Of a stretch of DNA of 64,000 nt, positions 44,644-52,697 are shown piece after piece (position 1 is the stretch's first letter; every line of letters begins with the position of its first letter). The translations under genes and the position numbers were made by a program. The notes under the pieces were generated by a model. The model was given only the letters and a program-made list of their open reading frames with translations. It did no database searches and was not told the DNA's origin. The stretch is taken from NCBI GenBank assembly GCA_963922455.1, contig CAWUIO010000022.1, forward strand, positions 4,686 to 68,685, given 5' to 3'. This stretch comes from CAWUIO01 sp963922455 (GTDB taxonomy: Bacteria; Bacteroidota; Bacteroidia; Cytophagales; Microscillaceae).

Positions 44644-44711
44644 GGGGGCTGCGCCCGGCCATGAGACTTCTTGCCTCAAGATGAAGTACAGTGCTAAACG
44701 GGGGCAGCCCC
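44644..44711. repeat. Minimal repeat copy 10: terminal hairpin only
   Basis: GGGGCTGCGCCCG and CGGGGGCAGCCCC, thirteen-base arms with one mismatch, around ~40 nt of unrelated sequence. The whole GGCTTAGGGAT core is missing. It lies between convergent genes and may serve as a terminator. Confidence 0.7.
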
Positions 44712-44719
44712 AAAGCTTC

Positions 44720-45838
44720 CTACTCCTTCAACAAGTTCTGATAAATAAACTGAATCTCCTCATCTTTTCTTTGGAGCTCGTGCCGGGCTTCCTCAATTTC
44801 ATCTTCAAATAAGTGGATTTGTACCTGCTCCAGGCTGCTTTTACTGAGTTCGCTGGAGTAATAGCTATGTTTCAGGAGATGATGGATGTCTTCTTCAATT
44901 TTTTGATAGATAGATAACTTACCCCGGACGATCTCGACTACTTTGTCGTAGGCTTTGATAAACCGGGCATATTCCTCACCAAAACCCGAGTCGTCTGATG
45001 CGCCTTTTGCCTGATTCCGGGCATCTTGTTTTAAAGTGCGTTGAAGTCTTTGCACCCTTTGGATTTCACAAATGGCCCAAGCTTTGTCCCGCTTAATACG
45101 CGAGATTTCGTTCATTTTTTCCCATAAGACTACGTCTTGGAATTGCCCAAACCCTTTGCAGGCATAGCAAATGTCTCGCGAGGGGCCTAATCGCCCAGTA
45201 CCCATACATATTTCACAAGCAAAGATATATTCCGGGTCAGGTTTTTTTTGGAGTTTGCGGAAGTACTTTTTCAAAGGGCGGTAATGGTTGCGAACCCGCC
45301 TACCCCACCACTTTTTGCCTAATAAAATTTCGGTGGGAACATTGCGGATAGGGTTGGCATAAATATCAAGATACCGGAGTTCTTCTAAATCCAGCACCTC
45401 AGCATAGAGGGCAATAAGTTGGTTGTGATGAAGGTCAAGGTGCTCAAGAAGCGTCAAATCTGAGATTTCTGAAGGCAATAAACGGAGGAGATTATGGTGT
45501 AAAATGAGTTGCTCCAAAGACCTTAGTTGTAAGATTGGGAAGGGAAATGTCACGATTTGGTTATGACTGAGGTCCAAATAACGAAGATTACTCAAGTTGG
45601 AAAAATCACAGGGGAGTTCGGTAAGATTAACATGGGCCAGAGACAAGAGCTCGAGTTGAGGGAAAGTCGAGATTTCAGAAGGCAGGCTAATGAGCGGGTT
45701 GTGGTCTAGAATGAGTCTCTTCAGGTTTTTTAGTTCAAATAACTCACTGGGGAGCTCCTGGATCTTTTGCCCGGATAAATTAAGTTCTTCGTAATTGCGT
45801 ACTTTGGCCTGTTCAATAAGATGCGTAACTTTTTCCAT
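44720..45838 (-). CDS. LRR protein with DnaJ-type zinc motif and coiled coil
   Basis: 372 residues. LRR units (about 15-175) of 22-23 residues, such as LKNLKRLILDHNPLISLPSE and LSNLRYLDLSHNQIVTFPFP. After a basic linker (KKWWGRRVRNHYRPLKKYF), two CxxCxGxG motifs follow: C208-x-x-C211-M-G-T-G and C224-x-x-C227-K-G-F-G, the zinc-binding pattern of DnaJ. The last ~130 residues are helical and charged, likely coiled coil. There is no J-domain. The combination suggests a scaffold that binds zinc and proteins. It converges on the MFS gene across the minimal repeat. Confidence 0.82.
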   Translation of the reverse strand: MEKVTHLIEQAKVRNYEELNLSGQKIQELPSELFELKNLKRLILDHNPLISLPSEISTFPQLELLSLAHVNLTELPCDFSNLSNLRYLDLSHNQIVTFPFPILQLRSLEQLILHHNLLRLLPSEISDLTLLEHLDLHHNQLIALYAEVLDLEELRYLDIYANPIRNVPTEILLGKKWWGRRVRNHYRPLKKYFRKLQKKPDPEYIFACEICMGTGRLGPSRDICYACKGFGQFQDVVLWEKMNEISRIKRDKAWAICEIQRVQRLQRTLKQDARNQAKGASDDSGFGEEYARFIKAYDKVVEIVRGKLSIYQKIEEDIHHLLKHSYYSSELSKSSLEQVQIHLFEDEIEEARHELQRKDEEIQFIYQNLLKE

Positions 45839-46109
45839 GGGTATCGGTCAATATCACGAAATATAGAGACATTATTTAAATTCTGAAAAGTATTTTACAG
45901 GTGTAAGTTATTTTGAGAAATCTTTCCAAAAGCATATGACATTTTTGAGCCAAGAACGTTAACTTAGAAATACTATTCCAACTCCCGTGGGTTGAATAGC
46001 CCGAACATTCTAGATATTTCAGCTTTTTTTAATCAACCAAGATTTATAAAAATACCATCGAATAACCTAGGTATTTGCTTAGGTTTATTTCTTAGCTATC
46101 GCATAAACT

Positions 46110-46967
46110 ATGAAAAAGCTGTTAACCAAGATTCAACACGAAGCAGTCTTGTTTGTTCGCCACTCGGGAGAGAGCCCCGTGCGTGCTTCCCTGATTGTAC
46201 TAATTTGTTTGAGTATCCTGATCTTCTCCCTCAGTTTTCCCTATTATATTCATGAGTTTGACACCTTTTACCCCCAGCTTCTGGTGGAGGCTCACGGGAT
46301 GCTATTTGATATAGCCATTATTGGGGTCTTGATTTTTTGGCTTAATTACCGTCGGGAAAGGCGTCAAATGATCCGTACCTATCTGGATGAAATTGATGAT
46401 TTCCGGCTTTGGGAGTCGGAAGAAGCGGCTTTTCGTACGGCAGGTAACATCAAGCGACTCAATCGCCAGAAAATTTACTCCTTAAACCTGGCCGATAGCC
46501 ATATCTCCCGCACCAATTTAAACTACGTTCGTCTAATAGATACCAATCTTAACCTAGCCGACGTATCCAATTCCTTAATGATCGGGGCCGTTATTGAAGA
46601 CACCCGTTTAAACCAAACCAATTTTGCCGGAGCCAATCTAAACCGGGCTAGCTTAAAAAACTCTTTTGCCAATGGCGCCGATTTTAGTAATGCCTACATG
46701 ATCAACGTTGATTTGGAGAATACCTACCTGATCAAGGCCAATCTCGAGGGAGCAGTCTTGATGGAAGCCAATTTGCGGGGCTGTGATCTAAATGGGGCCA
46801 ACTTGAAAAATACCAATCTCTTCAAAGCCGACCTTAGAGGGGCAAGAGGCCTCTCCCTGGAGCAAGTCAAAGAAGCCAAAAATTTACATAGGGCCAAAAT
46901 GGACCCCGAACTCCTCATACAAGTGGAAATGTCTCATCCAGAAAAGGTAGCGGCCCGGATATATTAA
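46110..46967 (+). CDS. Membrane-anchored pentapeptide-repeat protein
   Basis: 285 residues. Two membrane helices (about 28-50 and 62-82) are followed by a short charged segment and then pentapeptide repeats from about 125 to 250, pattern A(N/D)LxxA or similar: ANLNRASLKN, ANLEGAVLMEANLRGCDLNG. These repeats form a right-handed beta-helix with a quadrilateral cross section. It probably faces the cytosol. The function is unknown; repeats of this kind can mimic DNA or bind proteins. Confidence 0.8.
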   Translation: MKKLLTKIQHEAVLFVRHSGESPVRASLIVLICLSILIFSLSFPYYIHEFDTFYPQLLVEAHGMLFDIAIIGVLIFWLNYRRERRQMIRTYLDEIDDFRLWESEEAAFRTAGNIKRLNRQKIYSLNLADSHISRTNLNYVRLIDTNLNLADVSNSLMIGAVIEDTRLNQTNFAGANLNRASLKNSFANGADFSNAYMINVDLENTYLIKANLEGAVLMEANLRGCDLNGANLKNTNLFKADLRGARGLSLEQVKEAKNLHRAKMDPELLIQVEMSHPEKVAARIY

Positions 46968-46997
46968 AAAACGCAGCTATCGCTAAAATCTAAATGA

Positions 46998-47131
46998 GGG
47001 GCTTGCCCGCGCTAAAAAATAGGGATTCAAACGGGAGCATACCTGCCTGCGCGGGCCGGGCTAGGCTGCCGAGCCGGCCCACCCACAAACCAGCGGCGGT
47101 CTCGGCCCTCACGGGCGCCTATCCCTAAGCC
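46998..47131 (-). repeat. Dispersed intergenic repeat, copy 11 (core type B)
   Basis: Minus strand: GGCTTAGGGATAGGCGCCCG, inner stem GCCGAG / CTCGGC, GCCTAGCCCGGCC, terminal arms CCCGCGC / GCGCGGG, GGGCAAGCCCC. Confidence 0.85.
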
Positions 47132-47210
47132 AAGTCGGTGGCGATTAGGTTTTGTGTGCCTTTCAAGAGACTTATCTTCCCGAGATTTGATACAGATCAT
47201 CTACATCTCC

Positions 47211-47239
47211 TTGATTTTGCAATTATTTTTATATAATTG
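47211..47239 (+). promoter_or_regulatory. Candidate promoter of the propeller-SpoIIE gene
   Basis: TTG at 47211-47213, 18 bp, then TATAATTG at 47232-47239: one mismatch to TAnnTTTG. ATG is 15 bp further. Confidence 0.4.
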
Positions 47240-47253
47240 CTTTAATTAACCCT

Positions 47254-50200
47254 ATGTATCACGCTTATCCCTATTTTTTTATTCTTTTCTACACTTTTTT
47301 TGGGCTCAGCTCAGGACTGCAAGCTCAAATGCTAGGGAAGCCATTTATCAAAAATTACCCCCCTCAAATTTATCAAGCGGATATACAAAACTGGGCCGTA
47401 GTACAAGACAAGCGAGGCATTTTATACTTTGCCAATGACAAAGGAATTTTAGAATATGATGGCAAGAATTGGCACCTTATTTCTACCGCGAATAATTCGG
47501 CGGTTCGCTCGCTATCTATAGACGAGCAAGGAATAATTTATGTAGGCGCTTCCCAAGACTTTGGCTATTTGGTGCCCAATGCGGAAGGACAAATGCAATA
47601 TGTTTCTTTAAGCCAAGACTTGGGTTCAGAAAAACAAGCATTTGCCGATGTTTGGAGCGTGCAAGCTACTTCACAAGGCGTGTTTTTTCACACCGATAAT
47701 TTTCTTTTTCGCTATAATCCCAAGAAGAAAAATATACAATCTTGGTCGGCCCGTGATGACTCTTTCTTCTTTTTGACTTTCTATGTACACGGGCAATTGT
47801 ACGTTCACGACCGTAATCATGGGCTTCACGTTTTTCAAGACGATAAGTTAATCCCCATGCCAGGTACCAAGGCTTTGAATAAATCCCGGGTTTATCTTAT
47901 GGTTCCCTACGATGCTAGTCGAGTATTAATCGGTTGCCGAGAGTTGGGCCTCTTCCTGTACGATGAACAAGCCGGCCCCGAAGAACGCTTACAGAAGTTT
48001 CCTACGGAGCTTGAGGAATTTATTCTTGAAAGTCAATTGTATCAAGGTATCCGCTTAAAAGATGGGCGCTTTGCATTATGTACCCGCAAAAGTGGCGTAC
48101 TGATTATGAATGCCCAAGGGGCGATTGAACAAATTATTGATGACCGGGATGGCCTGCTTGATAATAATGTACGCTTTGCGGCCGAATCACGAGAGGGCTT
48201 GCTTTGGTTAGCCCTGGATAATGGCATAAGCCGGGTGAATCTTCAAACCCCCATACGTTATTGGGACGAGTCAAACGGACTGGAAGGGACTATTTTTGAT
48301 ATTGCTGAATATCGCAATACCTTATACGTGGCTACTAGTCAGGGGGTGTATTACTTAAGAGGCACGCGCTTTAGTCAAGTAGAGGAAATCGCCACCGAAT
48401 GCAGGAGCTTGTTGGTGTATAACTCCAATCGGGAATCCCAAGAACATCTTTTGGTTGGCACCAATGATGGCGTCTACGAAATTAATCAAGAGGAAGTCAA
48501 ACTCATTGTAGAAACCCGCCCCTTGGCTGCTTTACATCTCTATCGCTCGCGTATTCGTAAGGAAAGGGTATACGTGGGGATGAAAGGAGGGCTTATGAGT
48601 ATTAAGTACAAACAAGGCCTATGGGAAAATGAAGGAAGGGTTCGCAATGTAAAAGACGAAATTTATAGCATCGCCGAAGATCAATACGGTAATGTTTGGT
48701 TGGGTACCTTCATTGCCGGCTTAGTGAAAATCAAAATCAATCCCAAAGACCGAAAAGCTGAGCAAATACGCTATGGTAAGCCGGAAGGTTTGCCGACTTT
48801 ACGGGATAACCGCGTGTTTTTTTTAAATAATCGACTGCTTACAGCTACCCAAAGAGGTATTTATCAATTCCTATCCAAAGAAGGAACCTTTGTCCAAGAT
48901 TCATTATTGGGAGGACTATTTGAAGATAGAAAACAAGGCGTATATGCTTTTGAGCCTGATTCTGAAGGCAACATCTGGATGAGTGATGCGAGTAACCAGG
49001 AGTTTCCCATCGGATTTGCCAGGAGTCTGGAAGATGGCACTTACGAATGGCAAGACACCCGTTTGCGGCGGCTTCCCGCCTTCAGCAAAATTGTTATCCG
49101 CTCGGGTGTATCCGGCCAAATATGGATAGGGGGCTCAGAAGGTTTATTTGGGTTCGAGAGCCGTAGCCCTTTCTTTCAATTGGAAGCGTTTTCCACGCTG
49201 ATTCAAAGGGTATCTATTGGGGAAGACTCCGTTTTATATGTAGGAGGAGCCTCGAGACCCGGTGGCTTGTCCCCCGTTTTTGGGTACGATCCGGATTTTT
49301 CTATTGACTTTCAGTATGTCTGCCCCTTCTTTGACCCCGAAGAAGCCAATGAGTATCGGTTTAAACTAGAGGTGCGTCCGTATTACAATTTGTTTCAAAC
49401 AGATCTCAATGAGGAAAAATGGTCAGGGTGGAATAATGATACTAAAATTCAATACTCCAATCTATGGGAAGGATCGTATACGTTTCACGTCCAATCGCGC
49501 AACGGATACGGAGCCATAAGCCAGGATGCCAGCTTTCGTTTTATCATTCGCCCCCCTTGGTACCGGAGCTTACTAGCGTATGGGATCTATACCCTCTTGT
49601 TTGCTTTCTTGATTTGGGTCACAATTCAAGTATACACCTATAGACTCCGAAACCAAAAACGGGTGCTGGAGGAAACTGTAGAAATCCGTACCCGGGAGAT
49701 CCGCGAAAAAAATCAAGAATTAGAAAAGCAAAGAGAAGAAATTTTAATGCAAGCCCGTTCACTGATTCAAGCGAACGAGGAAATCACCGAACAAAAACGG
49801 GTCATTGAAGATAAAAAAGATGATATTGAAGCCAGTATCAATTATGCAAGCCGGATACAAGCGGCTATGCTACCCCGAATGGAAGAAATAAAGCAGGCTT
49901 TCCCAGATTCTTTCGTGATATATCGCCCCCGGGATATTGTCAGTGGCGATTTTTACTGGTTTAGTGAAACCATGATGGAGCCCCGGTTTAACAAAAACCC
50001 GAACATCCGAGGGACTCCTTCCATTTTTGACGGGTTTACCGAGGGAAAGAAAATAATTGCGGCCGTAGATTGTACAGGGCATGGGGTCCCCGGAGCTTTT
50101 ATGTCTATGATTGGAGACTCCATCCTTAACCAAATTATTAACCTGGAGGGGGTTACCCAACCGCATTTGATTCTTAATGATCTCAACCTTCGTATTCGGA

Positions 50201-50664
50201 AGGCTTTAAAACAGGATCAGAGCAAAAACCTGGATGGTATGGATATGGCCTTGTGTGTTATTAATCCAAACCAGGGTACTCTGGAGTTTGCGGGGGCGCG
50301 AAACCCCCTATTTTATGTGCTAGATGGTAAGTTAGAGCAAATCCGGGCCGACCCCATTGGTATTGGGGGGTTTAAACTGGAAGATGTCCCTAAAATATTT
50401 ACCCGGCACGTGCTTAAAATTGAAAAGCCCATTCGGTTTTATATATTTTCGGATGGGATGCAAGATCAATTTGGGGGACCCAAAGGAAAGAAGTTTATGG
50501 CCAAACGCATAAAAGCCCTAATCCAGGAACACTATGATAAACCCATGCTAGAACAGCAGCAGATTTTAGAAGAGGCCTTAGATCATTGGAAGCAAGGATA
50601 TGAGCAGATAGACGATATCTTGATGATTGGGGTATATCTGGATCCTAAAACCTTTGTCACTTGA
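47254..50664 (+). CDS. Propeller-type sensor with SpoIIE (PP2C) phosphatase output
   Basis: 1136 residues. The signal peptide ends near residue 24. A long periplasmic part of two-component-regulator-type propeller repeats (WLGTFIAGLVKI, WLALDNGISRVN and similar) reaches ~690, followed by a Y_Y_Y domain (about 700-765). A membrane helix lies at about 773-795 and a coiled coil to ~865. The SpoIIE/PP2C phosphatase domain begins with ASINYASRIQAAMLP and continues through PRDIVSGDFYWF, DCTGHGVPGAFMSM and DGMDMALCV. In this type, a sensed ligand regulates dephosphorylation of an anti-sigma-factor-antagonist-like partner. A SiaC homologue is encoded downstream on the other strand and could be its substrate. 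Confidence 0.9.
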   Translation: MYHAYPYFFILFYTFFGLSSGLQAQMLGKPFIKNYPPQIYQADIQNWAVVQDKRGILYFANDKGILEYDGKNWHLISTANNSAVRSLSIDEQGIIYVGASQDFGYLVPNAEGQMQYVSLSQDLGSEKQAFADVWSVQATSQGVFFHTDNFLFRYNPKKKNIQSWSARDDSFFFLTFYVHGQLYVHDRNHGLHVFQDDKLIPMPGTKALNKSRVYLMVPYDASRVLIGCRELGLFLYDEQAGPEERLQKFPTELEEFILESQLYQGIRLKDGRFALCTRKSGVLIMNAQGAIEQIIDDRDGLLDNNVRFAAESREGLLWLALDNGISRVNLQTPIRYWDESNGLEGTIFDIAEYRNTLYVATSQGVYYLRGTRFSQVEEIATECRSLLVYNSNRESQEHLLVGTNDGVYEINQEEVKLIVETRPLAALHLYRSRIRKERVYVGMKGGLMSIKYKQGLWENEGRVRNVKDEIYSIAEDQYGNVWLGTFIAGLVKIKINPKDRKAEQIRYGKPEGLPTLRDNRVFFLNNRLLTATQRGIYQFLSKEGTFVQDSLLGGLFEDRKQGVYAFEPDSEGNIWMSDASNQEFPIGFARSLEDGTYEWQDTRLRRLPAFSKIVIRSGVSGQIWIGGSEGLFGFESRSPFFQLEAFSTLIQRVSIGEDSVLYVGGASRPGGLSPVFGYDPDFSIDFQYVCPFFDPEEANEYRFKLEVRPYYNLFQTDLNEEKWSGWNNDTKIQYSNLWEGSYTFHVQSRNGYGAISQDASFRFIIRPPWYRSLLAYGIYTLLFAFLIWVTIQVYTYRLRNQKRVLEETVEIRTREIREKNQELEKQREEILMQARSLIQANEEITEQKRVIEDKKDDIEASINYASRIQAAMLPRMEEIKQAFPDSFVIYRPRDIVSGDFYWFSETMMEPRFNKNPNIRGTPSIFDGFTEGKKIIAAVDCTGHGVPGAFMSMIGDSILNQIINLEGVTQPHLILNDLNLRIRKALKQDQSKNLDGMDMALCVINPNQGTLEFAGARNPLFYVLDGKLEQIRADPIGIGGFKLEDVPKIFTRHVLKIEKPIRFYIFSDGMQDQFGGPKGKKFMAKRIKALIQEHYDKPMLEQQQILEEALDHWKQGYEQIDDILMIGVYLDPKTFVT

Positions 50665-50697
50665 TAGCTTGCGGAGTGTCTGGGTACATTATTTATT

Positions 50698-50826
50698 GGC
50701 TTAGGGATGGAGCGGCATGTTTGAGCCCGTGTGGGGCTGTGGGAGGCCGGCGAGTAGCGAGAGCCCGACCCGCGCTGGCAGGAATGAGCCGAGTAATTGC
50801 CCATGGTTTTAGCGCGGGGAAGCCCC
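50698..50826 (+). repeat. Dispersed intergenic repeat, copy 12 (core type A)
   Basis: GGCTTAGGGATGGAGCGGCA ... GGCGAGTAGCGAGAGCCCG, arms CCCGCGC / GCGCGGG, GGGAAGCCCC. It separates the convergent SpoIIE gene and the SiaB/SiaC operon. Confidence 0.85.
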
Positions 50827-50879
50827 AAGTATGCATAAGCTCCGAGAACTATATTCCCTTTTTTCAGGCATACCCAGAA

Positions 50880-51431
50880 TTAATTGCCAGCGCCTGGTGC
50901 CTCAATCTTCTTGGTTTTACGCATCGTATCGCGAAGTAAAAACCACTCAACCAAATAGTCAATGGGCTTCAATAGGAGGGCAATGGATCCTTTGATGGAG
51001 ATATTGATCAAAAAGTCATCGTGAAAGTATTGATCCACGATAGGTTCTAAAAATACTTCGGAGATCAAAAATAAGAGGACGGCCGCAATCAAAACGATCG
51101 TGGTGGCTTTTTTACTTACCTTGGCTTTGGTAAGCTCATCGATCGTGGCTTGAAGTTGCTCGTTTTTCTTGCGAATCACATCGGCTCGTACGGAAAGCTC
51201 TTCATTGGCCCGGTTGAGGCTATCGTTGGCCCGGTTGAGGCGGTTTTGCAGGCGGTCACTGATATTGGTAATTACCCGAGCATCTCCCAGCAGCTTTTCA
51301 TAGTCCTTACTCAAGATCTCATACTCCTTAGCCAGTTTCTCTAGCGATTGATTTTTTTCGCGGAGAACTGTCTTGGCATGATTGAGAGCTTGGACTTCCT
51401 TTTCAAAAACGTGTCTGGGATCTTGCTGCAT
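50880..51431 (-). CDS. Coiled-coil membrane protein in the SiaB/SiaC operon
   Basis: 183 residues. The first ~110 residues are a continuous coiled coil (KTVLREKNQSLEKLAKEYEI, then RLQNRLNRANDSLNRANEEL with heptads repeating RANDSLNRANEEL). Two membrane helices follow, at about 117-135 and 144-168, with the loop EPIVDQYFHDDF between them. The C-terminal tail is short and basic. No enzymatic domain. Its start is 18 bp after the SiaC stop. A partner or output of the SiaB/C switch is the natural guess; the family is not recognised. Confidence 0.7.
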   Translation of the reverse strand: MQQDPRHVFEKEVQALNHAKTVLREKNQSLEKLAKEYEILSKDYEKLLGDARVITNISDRLQNRLNRANDSLNRANEELSVRADVIRKKNEQLQATIDELTKAKVSKKATTIVLIAAVLLFLISEVFLEPIVDQYFHDDFLINISIKGSIALLLKPIDYLVEWFLLRDTMRKTKKIEAPGAGN

Positions 51432-51449
51432 AGTTGTAATTCAACCCAC

Positions 51450-51824
51450 TTATTTCATAACCAGATGGATATCCAGATTGATAAGAGATTTAAAATCATT
51501 TCCGGATTCTTCCATATCTTCATCACCTTCGTCAAAAAACCAGTTAACGGAGGCCTCCTTTCCGTTTTCAGCTAAGCGCTCTAATTTACGAAGCATATCG
51601 AGGATACACTTCGAGGAACTTGTGTTAAAATACTCAAGGTTAAAAGAAACTTCAGTCAAGGGAGTAGGGGTCTCCACATAGGTATCAATCCAGTCGAATA
51701 GTGGTTTGTAAAAAGAAATAGAATTTTCTGGTATGGAACGACCAGAAATTGTCAAAACTCCTTTATTGGCATTAAATTCTATCTGAGGTGTTCTATCGGT
51801 ACCTTCTAGAAAAATATTTTCCAT
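51450..51824 (-). CDS. SiaC-family (DUF1987) regulatory phosphoprotein
   Basis: 124 residues, the usual length of the family. The opening PQIEFNANKGVLTISGRSIPE and the middle LTEVSFNLEYFNTSSSKCIL match SiaC. Thr68 of the NTSSSK loop is at the position of the phosphorylated threonine in Pseudomonas SiaC. SiaC is phosphorylated by the SiaB kinase and dephosphorylated by the SiaA PP2C phosphatase, and in Pseudomonas the unphosphorylated form activates the diguanylate cyclase SiaD. No SiaD-type gene is nearby. It lies 53 bp after siaB. Confidence 0.87.
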   Translation of the reverse strand: MENIFLEGTDRTPQIEFNANKGVLTISGRSIPENSISFYKPLFDWIDTYVETPTPLTEVSFNLEYFNTSSSKCILDMLRKLERLAENGKEASVNWFFDEGDEDMEESGNDFKSLINLDIHLVMK

Positions 51825-51877
51825 TCAGTCAAAGGTCAAATTAGAAAAATCAAGCTACAAAAACCCGAGGGTACTTA

Positions 51878-52417
51878 CTAAGCAGTTACTTTTACTTGTA
51901 AACTGTAAAAGCTGTGCTTATCATTAATACGATCGAAGCTATACGTTATTTTCTCTCCGGATTTCCGGGCCATATCAATAATACCTAGGCCCGCGCCTCC
52001 GCTGGTTGCCGGTTCATCGCGACTTAATACTTCTTTGTAAAAAGATTTAAGTTCATCTGGGCTTAAAGAATTTACCTTGTTAATCCTTCCTTTCAAGCTT
52101 TCAACAATACTATCTTCTACATAGTTACCCGTGATAATAAAATACGCTTGGTCGGTACGCTTGATCATTAAGGTAGCCGACTGCAAAATCTCATTATCGA
52201 AGTTTTGAGTTTGCTGATAATTGTAAATGTTTTGAAGACACTCTAAGAGAATACTAAAAACTTTTTTCTTGATTTTAATATCCTCACTTTTACGCTCCAG
52301 CCGGTCATCGACCAATTGGAGAATAGAGGTGAGCAAATTGTTGGTGATTTCACCTTTAAAATACAGGATTACGCGTTCGTCCTGCATTTTCTTGAAATAC
52401 TCATAGACATTCAACAT
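51878..52417 (-). CDS. SiaB-family protein kinase
   Basis: 179 residues from the ATG at 52417, giving MLNVYEYFKKMQDERVILYF. An upstream ATG at 52483 would add 22 residues, but it lies upstream of the start of transcription predicted from the promoter, so I reject it. The HATPase-like fold has an N-box (SILLECLQNIYNYQQ, about 85-100) and a G-box (GGAGLGIIDMARKSG, about 148-162). SiaB phosphorylates SiaC. It is the first gene of an operon of three (siaB, siaC, coiled-coil membrane protein). Confidence 0.87.
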   Translation of the reverse strand: MLNVYEYFKKMQDERVILYFKGEITNNLLTSILQLVDDRLERKSEDIKIKKKVFSILLECLQNIYNYQQTQNFDNEILQSATLMIKRTDQAYFIITGNYVEDSIVESLKGRINKVNSLSPDELKSFYKEVLSRDEPATSGGAGLGIIDMARKSGEKITYSFDRINDKHSFYSLQVKVTA

Positions 52418-52480
52418 CCCAAAATCTAATATGTAATCAAATAACTTGAAAAGAAAAGAGTATCTTCTGCAAATTCTTTT

Positions 52481-52511
52481 CAAATTTAACCTAATAGTGA
52501 CGAATAAGCAA
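52481..52511 (-). promoter_or_regulatory. Predicted promoter of the SiaB operon
   Basis: Minus strand: TTG at 52511-52509, 20 bp, exact TAAATTTG at 52488-52481. The expected transcript start (~52474) leaves a ~57-nt leader before the ATG at 52417. Confidence 0.65.
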
Positions 52512-52697
52512 TTTTACGAAATGTAGTTTAGGATAGGCAAAGTGAGATATTGTATCAAAACCTACCCTATGCGCCTTCATGTTCTATACGGCCATTCTGG
52601 AAATTGGGAGAAAAAAAAGTAAAAAAAAGATAAAAACCTTCCATTTTTTTTAAAACTCCTTACCGTCTGACCTGTTTTGTGTGTAAATTCTTTAATT

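Noticed and set aside
52418..52483. Longer SiaB start at the ATG at 52483
   Set aside because: The predicted transcript start is downstream of it and the added residues are not part of the family.
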